From Planctomycetaceae bacterium (GTDB taxonomy: Bacteria > Planctomycetota > Planctomycetia > Pirellulales > Pirellulaceae), in contig JAHEBQ010000025.1 of the NCBI GenBank assembly GCA_024642205.1, positions 18,339 through 82,338 of the forward strand: DNA of 64,000 bases, read 5' to 3'. Position 1 is the first letter of the stretch; every line of letters begins with the position of its first letter. A program made the position numbers and the translations under genes. Under the pieces are notes generated by a model, which was not told where the DNA came from, ran no database searches, and worked only from the letters and a program-made list of their open reading frames with translations. Of the stretch, positions 17,936 to 27,432 are shown piece by piece.

Positions 17936-20900
17936 ATAAGTCTGGTTTTCTCCTTCCTGAGTCACAGCATCAATCGCCAATTGGTAATCGCCGTCACCGT
18001 CAGCGGAACTGGCATGCACAACGAAAGTCCCTCCCGTTGCCGAGTAGTAATTCATGGCTTGAACGCCGCTGGCAACCACTTGTCCATTGGAATCAATCAA
18101 CTCCATCTCGAATTGATAAACGAGTCCGTTCTCGAACAACATTGGTCCGCCACCGAGGAAATTCGACTTGACCGCAACAACCTGATTCGGCAAAACGTTG
18201 ATCGAATAGTAGTCGCTGGTATCTACGTTGATTTCAAATCGCAATTCATCTAACGGAGTGATGTCGTTTTGAAATCCACCCGCCACGACATAAGCGATTG
18301 CACTGGTTGGGCTGGTCACCACAATCGTTTGGTTTTCACCAGGCGCGAGAGCGCGACTCAATGCATCATCAATCAATACGCCCTCGATATCGTAGGCTCG
18401 CAGGAACCCAATGTCTCCGGCACTTTCCTGGGAACCGACTCGTATTGAAACGATGCCCTGTGGGACTGCAAAATCAGCCCTGAGCTCATTGACACCTTCC
18501 TGCCAGCCAGCTGCGCCAGTTTCGGTTGGGCCAAACACTTTCGTTCCGGTAGGCGCCTCAAACGACGACCTAACCGCGTAAACGCTTCCGCCGGTAATAT
18601 TGTTGGACAGCGTTACGCCTTCAAAGAAATCATCCAAAACGGTTCTGTCGGTCGCGAGATCCGGTTCAACTGACCGACTCGCGTCTTTGCTCAGATAGCC
18701 AATCACCGAATTCGGGAGCGAGATATCCTGAGGTGTCAACACGGATGAGCCGGTATCAAAATCGGTGCCTCGCGTAACGACCAACCCGTAAGGGGTCGCA
18801 GATCCGACAAGACGTGCAAAATAAGTATCCGTTTCACTGGCGACAAACTGACTGACTCGACTGTCAATATCGCCACCGGGTGTTCCGGCAAGCACTAAAT
18901 CGCCGCTGGAGTCGTATAACTCCAGGCCAACGAAGCCGTTCAACATTGTCTTTCCAACAGCGATCGTGGCAACTTCGCCCTCCGTCAGCTCAAACGAATA
19001 CCAGTCTTCCGACTGAGCGGTAGCAGTGACGCTGATCCCATCAAACGCTCGACCATCCGATCCGAGCATGTCGTCATCGAACTGTTGAAACTTGACGTAA
19101 ATGGTCGATGACAAGTCTATTCCCACCACGTCCGCGAATTCATCAAGTCTCATGGAGAATTGCTGCCAGTCACCGGGGTCCGTTACCGTATCGGTAAGAA
19201 TGGTATACCAGCTGATGCCATCCTGGCTGACGGAAACACCATCGCCGTTAATCGTTCCATTGAACGATTCGGGGAGAATCGTATTCTCGTCGTTAAACGA
19301 TGCATAGTAAAAATTAAGGTATGGAGTTTCGGTTGAACTGACGTCCACCGTCCAAATGGCCTCGTTCAGGTTTTCAGTCCCACTCGCGGTTGTATCCATA
19401 TACAACGCGAAATCACCCTCTCCAGCGGAATATTGATCAAGCACGCGGATCCTTCCACCCGAATCGCTCGAAGTCGTGGACCAGCTTCCATCCAATGTGC
19501 CAGACTCAAACGTCTCCCGGACAAACGAAGGAATTTCACTAATTTCAAAATCGCCGATGACCCCCAAACGGTCCGCCGAAATCGAATCCAGGTTCACAAC
19601 TGAGCCATTGATATTCTGTGCCGAGGCCAGGTCTCCATTTCCATAGGACTGAAGGTTTTCGGCTTCAAATGAACCATTAAGGAGAATTCGAATATCGAAC
19701 GTGCCCAACAATCCGTTTCCTGTGTCGACCCCGATCCGATACACTCCCGCATTCGGGATCGGAACCGAATCAAGCGATGACTGGTATGCATTGGCACCAG
19801 CATTCGCAATCACATTGCCAACATAATCAAGAATCTGAATTACCGGTGCTACTCCTTCCTCGGCTTCCACGAAAACCGATACCGTCTGTCCGGGGTCCAT
19901 TTCCAGCACAAATCCCCGATCCAGGATCTGAGGAATATAACTGCTCCCTTCGTATGCGAACATCATCGCACCGGGGACCACATCGACCAGGTCTTCAGCT
20001 TCGACGATGATATCCGATGAGTAAACTCCGACCGCCTCCCAAGCCGCGTCCGTGGACCGGTGCTCGGGGGAATTATAGCCAAAAAGATCGATCGCCGATT
20101 GAACAGCGCCATCACGAGCGTCCTGATACTGCGAGTTGACTCCCAGGTAAGTCGTCAGGTTGCGATAGGCGATTTGAGCGGCGGCGTCGATTCCAATGCC
20201 GGTGACATCGTAGTCTTCGTTGTTGTCATTCCGGCCTTCCTCACCGACGCTCAAAATGTAAAACCATTTGTTTTGAACACCCGAATTGTAGTGGACTCCC
20301 CCGTTGTCCCCGCTACCGGTGAACCACAAATCGCCAAGATACGTATCCGGCTGGCCGTCTGAATTCGGTTCGATAAAACTTCGAATCCCGTCACTCAAAA
20401 GGTCGGCGTTGGCGCCACTTAACCAGTCATTGGTTCCCGTCGCATAGTTCTCAACGACTTCTCCAAAGATATCCGAAAACGATTCATTCAACGCGCCTGG
20501 TTCATAAGCGTAAACCAGATTGGCTGAGAATTCTGTCACACCATGGGTGATTTCATGACCAACAATGTCGATTTCGACCAATGGACCGAACGACATGCCA
20601 TCGCCTTCGCCATACTGCATTTCCGAACCATTCCAGAACGCATTAACCAGGTTTTGACCGACATTTACATAATTGATCAGTTTGGAACCCTTGTCGTCAT
20701 ACGAATCACGTCCAAAAAGTTCCTGATACATTTTGTATGTGTTCTCTGCACCCCAATGGGCAGAAACTCCTGAGAAATGCGCGGCGTCGTCAAACAACGT
20801 GCTCGCAGACATGATGTCAATCGCATTGTTGTGATTATCAACGGCACCCGTTTGATTATCGTAGGTCTCAACACCGTTAGTCACCTGACGCAATCGAACC

Positions 20901-21649
20901 TGACCTGCCGTGACTTCATCGGCGATAAAAGGAACGACTCCGTTGTAGTGGCTCATGCCCATGGCATCGACATCGGCATTGCGAATTCGGCTTTCACTGG
21001 CTTCGATCGCACCACTGTTTGCATTAACATAGACATAATCGCGAGTCCCGAGATCGAGCGCAAACATGTCAAATTTGTAGGTCGGAATCGATGTGCCGTC
21101 GTCGCCAGTGATATAAACCAACTTGCCCTCAGGTGGACCATCCAGACCTAACGACTCCGACCTGTGAGCATCTTGCCACGCATATTGCGCTGCACCGATA
21201 TAATCCATCGCGTTTTGCAGCGCCGTTTGATTGTTGATCTGGATCCCGGACACTGGATCGGCTAGGGCAACCCGATCGCCACTCATGGACACAATTTGGG
21301 AGTCCCGAACATGCAGCGTGTAGTTGCTGCCTTCCACCAGAATATCGTTAAAATACTGTTGATATTTGAAGTGTTCGTACCCCAATTGGTCCGTCCAGGA
21401 TGTCTGCAGCTTGGAAGATTCGTTTTCACCCAATTCCAATTGCGAACGTAGGAGATCAACGCCTTCGGTAACTTGTACCGGCTTGGACAAATTGATCAAA
21501 TCCGTCGATCCGACAAAGTTAATTGTTGGAAACGCGTCCACCGCCAACAGCTGTCGAGACTCAAGATTGTTGTAGTCGAAATGATTGGCGAGTTTCTTTT
21601 GATAACGTTTCGCGCGGACGGGAAGCGTTTTTTTCTTGTGAGACTTCAT
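16697..21649 (-). CDS. Large secreted M4 (thermolysin-family) metalloprotease with C-terminal repeats
   Basis: A 1650-residue exported protease. The first 37 residues are basic and contain LESRQLLA, resembling the planctomycete LEPRxLL export motif. A fungalysin/thermolysin propeptide covers about 40-220. The M4 catalytic domain has DIVGHEITHGVTEF (HExxH near 363-367) and the downstream zinc glutamate in NESFSDIFGE (about 387-396), plus GGVHYNSGVQNKWFY. PPC-like beta domains follow around 570-660 and again later, with a jelly-roll-like section between. The last 410 residues hold three tandem copies of a module of about 135 residues. It probably acts outside the cytoplasm in protein degradation. 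It is far longer than typical M4 enzymes (500-600). Confidence 0.93.
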   Translation of the reverse strand: MKSHKKKTLPVRAKRYQKKLANHFDYNNLESRQLLAVDAFPTINFVGSTDLINLSKPVQVTEGVDLLRSQLELGENESSKLQTSWTDQLGYEHFKYQQYFNDILVEGSNYTLHVRDSQIVSMSGDRVALADPVSGIQINNQTALQNAMDYIGAAQYAWQDAHRSESLGLDGPPEGKLVYITGDDGTSIPTYKFDMFALDLGTRDYVYVNANSGAIEASESRIRNADVDAMGMSHYNGVVPFIADEVTAGQVRLRQVTNGVETYDNQTGAVDNHNNAIDIMSASTLFDDAAHFSGVSAHWGAENTYKMYQELFGRDSYDDKGSKLINYVNVGQNLVNAFWNGSEMQYGEGDGMSFGPLVEIDIVGHEITHGVTEFSANLVYAYEPGALNESFSDIFGEVVENYATGTNDWLSGANADLLSDGIRSFIEPNSDGQPDTYLGDLWFTGSGDNGGVHYNSGVQNKWFYILSVGEEGRNDNNEDYDVTGIGIDAAAQIAYRNLTTYLGVNSQYQDARDGAVQSAIDLFGYNSPEHRSTDAAWEAVGVYSSDIIVEAEDLVDVVPGAMMFAYEGSSYIPQILDRGFVLEMDPGQTVSVFVEAEEGVAPVIQILDYVGNVIANAGANAYQSSLDSVPIPNAGVYRIGVDTGNGLLGTFDIRILLNGSFEAENLQSYGNGDLASAQNINGSVVNLDSISADRLGVIGDFEISEIPSFVRETFESGTLDGSWSTTSSDSGGRIRVLDQYSAGEGDFALYMDTTASGTENLNEAIWTVDVSSTETPYLNFYYASFNDENTILPESFNGTINGDGVSVSQDGISWYTILTDTVTDPGDWQQFSMRLDEFADVVGIDLSSTIYVKFQQFDDDMLGSDGRAFDGISVTATAQSEDWYSFELTEGEVATIAVGKTMLNGFVGLELYDSSGDLVLAGTPGGDIDSRVSQFVASETDTYFARLVGSATPYGLVVTRGTDFDTGSSVLTPQDISLPNSVIGYLSKDASRSVEPDLATDRTVLDDFFEGVTLSNNITGGSVYAVRSSFEAPTGTKVFGPTETGAAGWQEGVNELRADFAVPQGIVSIRVGSQESAGDIGFLRAYDIEGVLIDDALSRALAPGENQTIVVTSPTSAIAYVVAGGFQNDITPLDELRFEINVDTSDYYSINVLPNQVVAVKSNFLGGGPMLFENGLVYQFEMELIDSNGQVVASGVQAMNYYSATGGTFVVHASSADGDGDYQLAIDAVTQEGENQTYFNLGSLGLGVAVNDLATGRGYLMYSVESLSSRFASNPPQTGNADHVIAVRNYRGQWQYNDDSAWHSFTAAEGDRLIALVNFSTDRIDSLEGLSGVVHGIDQGFASSDIKFKTNTWDSMSNVGEFEVTGTHFYTGNQNDPPTSIGDNGLGIGVHDTATGKGYILYSEANVFDRFAGDPPRSRGAEHLIAVRFDSTTLNWQYSNNGRWVDFTPFESDRLIATVDYDADTIFGIEGYGGSVNGIHQGYFDSDLVFQANRWDNDIDIGEFRVAGTNFRTAGYSFGIGTLRSGIAVDDAATGSGYLMFSETDLSIRFAANPPAASTSSNVIAVRFAAGNWEYNDDAAWHTFTPMENDRLIAVVSFDVEKISSLAGVTGHVQGIARGFYDSDLGFGAGSFDGNKDPGEFQVFGTSFIE

Positions 21650-22243
21650 CTGGTTGCCTGAATGATCTTGGAAAATAAGAAGCGAGAACCAATTTGGTTA
21701 GCGATCCGAAACAATTTCATGATACGGTGAAAACGGCTTTGACGAAATTATGACTTAAAACAGTTAAGCGCGTTCCATCATAATTAAAACCTTCGAGTCG
21801 CGGAGCTCGAAATAATGAAATAAATTCAACCATAGATCAGCCTAAATATCAAGCTCGCCGCCATTAATTCAAAGCTGTTGTCCCCAGGCGGAAATTCAAG
21901 CCGTCAATTTGACGTCTTCCCGAAGACAGCTTCGGGTGCAGTTTTCCCTTGGCATTGGAGCGATTCGGCTTGCACATTGTCAGGTAAGTGCAAAAAACCA
22001 CGGATTTAGGAGGCGACAGACCTTCCTCCAGGGACGCCCTATCAATTCCCGAACTGTTGATTTTTGAAAGGTAGTCGATGCAAACGGCGGCACCGCTGTT
22101 GAACAACGGCAATTTTTTGGGAAATTTCGCAATTTTGGCCGTCGCCGTACAAACCCACGTGTTGGCAGTCACCGCCAAGCCCGCCAATCACGACGAAATA
22201 TCTTCCAAAATTGTTAGCGCAGATTGCCGTCCAAGTTTTGGAA
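21650..22243. other. Long intergenic region with no gene recognised
   Basis: This 594-nt stretch lies upstream of the M4 protease gene and downstream of the POT transporter stop. The first 200 nt next to the protease are AT-rich and likely hold its promoter. Open frames here are short or lack any protein-like pattern. Confidence 0.5.
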
Positions 22244-23749
22244 TCATTTGACCCCGTGCATCAATTTGTTGACCAACGGCGCTGCCAGGAACAGCACGAT
22301 TCCGGCGGCCAGCAAGGCCCAAAACCCAAACGTATAGCCGCTCAGTGCGGATGCAGTCGTCATGCCGCTCTCGCCACTGACCCGGCTGGCAAAGATACCT
22401 GACAGGTTGTTTCCAATCCCTGTGGAAAGAAACCAGCCACCCATCCCCAAGCCGACGACGCGTACCGGCGCAAGCTTCGTTACCATAGAAAGCCCAATCG
22501 GCGACAAACACAACTCACCGACGGACTGAATGACGTAAACAGCCACAAGACTCCAAAACGGAATCTTATTGTCGGCGCCGACCATCCTGGACAGAACGAA
22601 CATAAGCAGCAAAAACGCCAGGCCATTGAACAACAGGCCCAATCCAAATTTTCTCGGAATCGAAGGGTTGGCGCTGACCTTTGCCAACCGAATCCAGATC
22701 CAGGCAATCACCGGTGCAAACAGGATGATCGCGACCGAGTTAACGCTCTGGAACCACGCCGTCGGGAAAATGAACCCGCCAAGGTCGCGGTTGACGATCT
22801 CATCGGCAAGGAATGTAAACGAACTACCGGCTTGCTCAAAAAACATCCAGAACAGGATGTTGAATACAAAGATAATCAGCATTGCGATTGTCCGATCTCG
22901 GGCGACCTTGCCCTCGCGAACGCCCTCGATGATCAACATCCCGACTAACACGACGAACATCGTTGACAGCACAACCTGCAGCGCTTCTCCGCCAACGGAA
23001 AGCAAAAAGTAAACCACCGGGATCATTGCGACCGCGCCTAAAACAACGAGCGCAACTCGCAGCATGCTTTCTGCACCCTCTGCGTGAGCGCCGACCCCCT
23101 TCAATTGGCTCCGGCCGAGATAGAACCACACCATACTGATCAGCATCCCAATTCCGGCAGCAATGAATACATACTTGTAGGCTGGTGCTTCGTCAGTACC
23201 GAAAACCTGCTGGGCAAGCCATCCCGTCAGAAGGGGCGCAACGAATGCTCCCGCGTTAATGCCCATGTAGAAAATTGTGAATCCGCTGTCCCGCCGTTCA
23301 TCGCTCACCGCATAAAGTTTTCCGACGATTGTCGAAATAATCGGCTTAAACAAACCATTGCCGACCACAATGGTCGCGAGCCCGAACTTGAATACCATCT
23401 CGTTGGGAACGGAAATCATGAAAAGCCCTGCCGCCATAATGACCGCGCCGGTCAAAATCGAGCGTTGATAGCCGAGGAATTTGTCGGCGATATATCCTCC
23501 AAAAATCGCAGCCGCGTAGACCAGGGCAAGGTAGGACCCGTACGTCAGGTTGGCGTCTGCCTGTCCCGAGGCCGACCCATCATGAAACTGCGCTACGATA
23601 TATAGCACCAGTGCCCAACGAATACCGTAAAAGGCAAATCGCTCCCAGAATTCCGACATGAACAGCATCCACAATGGCGCCGGATGGCCCATGAGCTGCT
23701 TGAATTCAGGAATCGCTGTTTCTGTTCGGTGAGTATCAGCACTGCTCAT
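22244..23749 (-). CDS. POT family (proton-dependent oligopeptide) MFS transporter
   Basis: A 501-residue inner-membrane importer of di- and tripeptides driven by the proton gradient. The N-terminal helix holds EFWERFAFYG, the ExxER motif of the family, and the next segments read GGYIADKFLGYQRSILTGA and GNGLFKPIISTIVG, both characteristic. About 12-14 hydrophobic segments are visible, and the QSVGELCLSPIGLSMVTKLAP motif of the C-terminal half is present. ATG 23749 (MSSADTHRT) is chosen over the longer frame because GGAAG lies 7 nt upstream. Together with the secreted protease encoded downstream it suggests uptake of externally produced peptides, although the two genes are almost 600 nt apart. 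Confidence 0.94.
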   Translation of the reverse strand: MSSADTHRTETAIPEFKQLMGHPAPLWMLFMSEFWERFAFYGIRWALVLYIVAQFHDGSASGQADANLTYGSYLALVYAAAIFGGYIADKFLGYQRSILTGAVIMAAGLFMISVPNEMVFKFGLATIVVGNGLFKPIISTIVGKLYAVSDERRDSGFTIFYMGINAGAFVAPLLTGWLAQQVFGTDEAPAYKYVFIAAGIGMLISMVWFYLGRSQLKGVGAHAEGAESMLRVALVVLGAVAMIPVVYFLLSVGGEALQVVLSTMFVVLVGMLIIEGVREGKVARDRTIAMLIIFVFNILFWMFFEQAGSSFTFLADEIVNRDLGGFIFPTAWFQSVNSVAIILFAPVIAWIWIRLAKVSANPSIPRKFGLGLLFNGLAFLLLMFVLSRMVGADNKIPFWSLVAVYVIQSVGELCLSPIGLSMVTKLAPVRVVGLGMGGWFLSTGIGNNLSGIFASRVSGESGMTTASALSGYTFGFWALLAAGIVLFLAAPLVNKLMHGVK

Positions 23750-24094
23750 GCGGTTTCTTCCGGATTTAAAAGGGTTGAATTCCAGTTCACGGGATACTGG
23801 CCAACATATTGGGCACCATTTCAATGTTTGTCAAGCAATCCAAGCTTGAATTGGTATCGCCATCGAAGCCTTCGCCGAGAATTCAACCGAGGCCAATACG
23901 GTCAACCACCGGCGACCGGAGACCGGGGCGAGGTTGACACCATGTTACCGCCGGATACTCGACCGCTGAACGGCGATTTGCCGGACCGGGATCCACTCCG
24001 CCTGAACCTTTCTGATTGACACAAGCGTGCGCGTCAATGACGCCCGGCCAAGTACATGAAACTTCGCGATTCGATGCAGAGAACCCGGGAATCG
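23750..24094. other. Intergenic region with no gene recognised
   Basis: This 345-nt gap lies between the POT transporter start and the end of the DUF167 gene, both on the minus strand. I see no RNA gene, repeat or clear terminator; the transporter promoter should lie here. Confidence 0.45.
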
Positions 24095-24406
24095 CTAGCC
24101 TTCCTTGCATCCGGGTAGCTCGTTCAGTTTTTTCTCCAGCACTGACAACTCGATATCTTTGACGATGAATTTTTTGACGGAAGAGGTAGCGCCCGAGCCC
24201 AGTTCGATTTGTGACCTCCCGATCCCGAGCGCTTTCGAAAGCAATTTTGCAATCGCAGCGTTGGCCTTTCCTTTTTCCGCGACGGCCGTCACCGAGACTT
24301 TCAACGCGCCGTCCATCACTCCGCGGATTTCGTTTTTCCGCGAGCCAGGTGACGCCTTGATTTTCAACTCGATGCCCTTTTTCGTCTGACGAACGATCAC
24401 CTGCAT
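24095..24406 (-). CDS. yggU: DUF167/YggU family protein
   Basis: A 103-residue protein with the YggU pattern: IELKIKASPGSRKNEI at the start, then LKVSVTAVAEKGKANAAIAK, LLSKALGIGRSQIELGSGAT and a final helix. The family is small, cytoplasmic and of unknown function. ATG 24406 is chosen because GGAGAG lies 5 nt upstream; the open frame continues to 24550, but that part overlaps the end of yggS and looks non-coding. It follows yggS by about 95 nt in the same direction. The yggS-(yggT)-yggU order is widespread in bacteria, although yggT is missing here. The C-terminal 20 residues (LNELPGCKEG) extend past the usual core. Confidence 0.9.
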   Translation of the reverse strand: MQVIVRQTKKGIELKIKASPGSRKNEIRGVMDGALKVSVTAVAEKGKANAAIAKLLSKALGIGRSQIELGSGATSSVKKFIVKDIELSVLEKKLNELPGCKEG

Positions 24407-24500
24407 TTGACTCTCCATCCCCGGTCGGTCTGGGAATCCGTCGACCCACTTCCACTCCGCCGACCTGGCAACCACGCAATGCGTTTGAATCGGCACAGGT

Positions 24501-25196
24501 TCACGACACTCCCTCAAACAACAATGAACCAACTCGGACCATCGTCGCACCAGCCTGAACCGCGATTTCGAAATCCGCGCTCATTCCCATCGACAGTTCC
24601 TTCAGCTCGACGTTGCCGGGAGAATCAGCTGCGTATTTCGTTTGAAGTTGCTTGAGCCGGTCGAATTCGCGTCGCGCGTCGTCCAATCCGCCATTTAAGC
24701 CGGCCATGCACATCAGCCCCCGGACAACAACATGTTGAAGACCCGCAGTGTAGTCGATTGCGCTACCCAACTCATCCGGTTGAAATCCGTGCTTGGCGGC
24801 CTCTCCCGACACATTCACTTCCAGCAATACATTTACGCGTTTGTCTGATTCTCTGCCGGCAGTGTCAATCGCCTCAAGCAATCGCTGGCTGTCAACCGAA
24901 TGAATGAGATCAGATTTATCAACGGTCCGTTTGACCTTATTCCGTTGAAGATGTCCAATCATGTGCCAGTGTACCGGCAAGTCGCTCAAGGCCTCTGCCT
25001 TTTCCCAGAGCATTTGCGGCCGGCTTTCTCCCAAATCCAGGCAACCAGCTTCGACCAACGCCCGAGTCGTCTCCGCGCCGACATATTTGGTGACTCCGAT
25101 CAATCGAATCTCGGCACCAGTTCTCCCAACCGCCTGGGCAGCCTCGTTAATACGATGTCGTACGGACATCAGGTTGGAGCTCAACTTTTTGATCAT
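24501..25196 (-). CDS. yggS: YggS family pyridoxal-phosphate homeostasis protein
   Basis: A 231-residue alanine-racemase-fold PLP-binding protein without known catalytic activity; homologues buffer PLP and influence amino-acid pools. The PLP lysine lies in IRLIGVTKYVGAETTRAL (K near 37). WHMIGHLQRNKVK, HSVDSQRLLEAI, VNVLLEVNVSGEAAKHGF, GLMCMAG and the ELSMGMSADFEIAVQAGATM phosphate-binding end are all typical. The length matches the family (225-235). It starts at 25196 (ATG, MIKKLSSN). It is the upstream member of a probable two-gene unit with yggU. Confidence 0.95.
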   Translation of the reverse strand: MIKKLSSNLMSVRHRINEAAQAVGRTGAEIRLIGVTKYVGAETTRALVEAGCLDLGESRPQMLWEKAEALSDLPVHWHMIGHLQRNKVKRTVDKSDLIHSVDSQRLLEAIDTAGRESDKRVNVLLEVNVSGEAAKHGFQPDELGSAIDYTAGLQHVVVRGLMCMAGLNGGLDDARREFDRLKQLQTKYAADSPGNVELKELSMGMSADFEIAVQAGATMVRVGSLLFEGVS

Positions 25197-25450
25197 TAGA
25201 ATTTGAGTCTGTTGAATAACCTTTTTTACCGGCTGAAGGATGAAGTTATGCGATCCAATCCAGTCGTATGTTTTCCATTTTCCTCAGGGCAGTCAGACTT
25301 CGACAGGCTATCGTTTTGGGGTATGTTTGCCGGCAATATTCGATGGTCAAATTTTGAGGCCTCCAACAAGCGGGCGCGTCGAGCAAAACAGATACAGGTC
25401 TGTCCGCGAACCGGCGCAACGGCAGTATCGATCGCATATTACGCACGATT

Positions 25451-27223
25451 TCACTCGACCTCAATCAGGTCCTCAACGGTTCCGTTTTTGAAAAAACGAT
25501 TAAACACGAATTCGCAATTAACATTTTCTCCCAGGTAGGTCCGAACTCCCGTCGAGGCCACAGCGCGGTAGAAAATCCATTGTTGCTGGTCCAATTGGAC
25601 CCGGAAAGCACATCCTTCGTCCCGTCGTATCCTGCTCAAATTCTCGGCCACCGTCAGCTGCCTCCAGGTTCGCTTTTTCCTGCTTCTCTGGGGACTCAAA
25701 TCAAAAAACAACGGCGCGTACAACCCGCGTCCCTGTGAGCTTTGGGTCAGGCACATGCTACCATTTTGAAAATCCAATTTGTCGTCGGTGCGTCCAACCT
25801 TCCATTCTGGAAGCGCAAGCGGCAAGATTAACGACTGGATTTTTTTGGATTCAGTCAAGTAAATTTCACGTGTTTCCGATTCATGCATTCCCTCAACCCC
25901 GCGAGCCAGGGGCCAGGACGCACGATAACTGATCAGGGCCACCGATTCCGGCACTACCATGTCAGCAATCATCAGGAATTCCTCGTCCCTGGAAAGCAGG
26001 TATTGCCGTGTCAGTTTAACTCCACTGCCAAGTTCCTGTTCCAGTTCGAGATAGTCAACATCGTCGCCGCTTTGGATACATGCGACTTCAAACGGCGCCT
26101 TGGCATCAAGTGCGACGCCGTTAATTGAGATTTCCGGCGTCGAATCCCCGCAAATCAAATTAGTATGTCGACAGACTTCCGTGCGAATTCTGTTCGCGGA
26201 AAAATCTACGGCAACCTTGGGCGATCCGGGCTCCCATCGGCTATACAACAATGCCGATTCACTCCACTCCGAAATATTGCTTGTCTCAATTTCCATTGTG
26301 TCCGCCGTGGACGTCACCCTGCGGTTCCGGGTCTTCAGGCACTTCAACAATCGCTTGTCGTCGGTATCGTTCGACCATTCCAACAGGCATTTCAAAAACG
26401 AGTCCGTGGCCGGCGCTGAATCAGGTTGGGAAAACGCAAGTGTCCGGTCTGGTCGCAACATCCGCAACAACTGGCGAACCAGCCATTCCAATTGCGAAGC
26501 TGCCTCATGGCAGGGCTCAAGTTCAAGTTCCGAATTCAGGACGCTGCATCGAACCCAGCTGGCAACCAGCGGCCCGAACGCCGGCAGGTACTTTGCGTCG
26601 GGCCAGCCGTCGTGGTCCAGCTTTTCGGAAACCGAAATGGCCATTTCCCGGCATTTCCGGTCGGCCAGCTGCCGATAATCATCAATCTCGGGAATCTGAA
26701 ATGCGATCGTCAACGGCACTTCGATTGCCAGCTGCTGGTAAACCGCTGGCGCTAAATCGGTGTTGGTTTCCGCGGTATTCGAGATTTCCATTAAACGAGC
26801 AACCAGCGATTTCCAATCCTCGATTTCACATTTTCCGGCAATCGCCCGCACAGCATGACACGCCGCCAGAACCGTGATCGCTTCGCCGGATGCGTCAGGC
26901 ATTTCCGGCAATGAACGGATTGCTTCAAAAACCTCTTTGGCCACCCGCTTTGTTTTCTCGTGCCGCATTAACGATCGATGCCAGGCATTAATTTGATGCA
27001 ACGTCTCCGAATCAACATCCCAATTCATCAGCCAGCCAAGTGGTGATTCACAACGCGAAGACTCTTTCCGTGAACCCATTCGCTTGAGCAAGCGTAGTCG
27101 GCGATTCGATTGCGTCACATCGATTTCGCTGTTCAACCAGGCCGGGTCGAACTGCGCAGCGGCTTTTGAGTTTTTTTTTGACTCGGACAGGGAATTGTTC
27201 TTGATGTTGATCTTGGTAGCCAT
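25451..27223 (-). CDS. Large protein of unknown function, possible toroid plus beta-sandwich architecture
   Basis: About 590 residues from ATG 27223 (MATKINIKNNSL). There is no signal peptide or membrane helix. The first 300 residues are helical, with leucine- and alanine-rich segments such as AITVLAACHAVRAIAG and LEWLVRQLLRMLRPDR. The second half is beta-rich (ALLYSRWEPGSPKVAVDFS, VKLTRQYLLSRDEEFLMIAD, LISYRASWPLARGVEG). An alpha-toroid followed by a beta-sandwich would be like heparinase II/III-type lyases, but I see no convincing catalytic residues, so this is only an architectural guess. The frame extends to 27394, but the MATK start is more natural and avoids overlap with the divergent YdjY-like lipoprotein gene. 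Confidence 0.7.
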   Translation of the reverse strand: MATKINIKNNSLSESKKNSKAAAQFDPAWLNSEIDVTQSNRRLRLLKRMGSRKESSRCESPLGWLMNWDVDSETLHQINAWHRSLMRHEKTKRVAKEVFEAIRSLPEMPDASGEAITVLAACHAVRAIAGKCEIEDWKSLVARLMEISNTAETNTDLAPAVYQQLAIEVPLTIAFQIPEIDDYRQLADRKCREMAISVSEKLDHDGWPDAKYLPAFGPLVASWVRCSVLNSELELEPCHEAASQLEWLVRQLLRMLRPDRTLAFSQPDSAPATDSFLKCLLEWSNDTDDKRLLKCLKTRNRRVTSTADTMEIETSNISEWSESALLYSRWEPGSPKVAVDFSANRIRTEVCRHTNLICGDSTPEISINGVALDAKAPFEVACIQSGDDVDYLELEQELGSGVKLTRQYLLSRDEEFLMIADMVVPESVALISYRASWPLARGVEGMHESETREIYLTESKKIQSLILPLALPEWKVGRTDDKLDFQNGSMCLTQSSQGRGLYAPLFFDLSPQRSRKKRTWRQLTVAENLSRIRRDEGCAFRVQLDQQQWIFYRAVASTGVRTYLGENVNCEFVFNRFFKNGTVEDLIEVE

Positions 27224-27432
27224 ATTTCTTGTCTGTTTTCGGTCGACCGGCGCCGCCCAAAGTCTGGATTTCGCGGGTTTGAGCCGGGTTGAACATCTTA
27301 TCACTCCCGCGACGCGAGGATAGAACCCCGGCAGAAAGTCAGTGAATTCAAGTTGCCTCACGTCGAACGGCTGCTTATCTTTACGTGACCCCACAGATGC
27401 CCCGGAAGCCGGCAGAAAAACGGAAACTCAGA

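Noticed and set aside
21864..22187. A 107-residue minus-strand frame in the gap before the M4 protease
   Set aside because: No ribosome site, odd composition and no family pattern; treated as non-coding.
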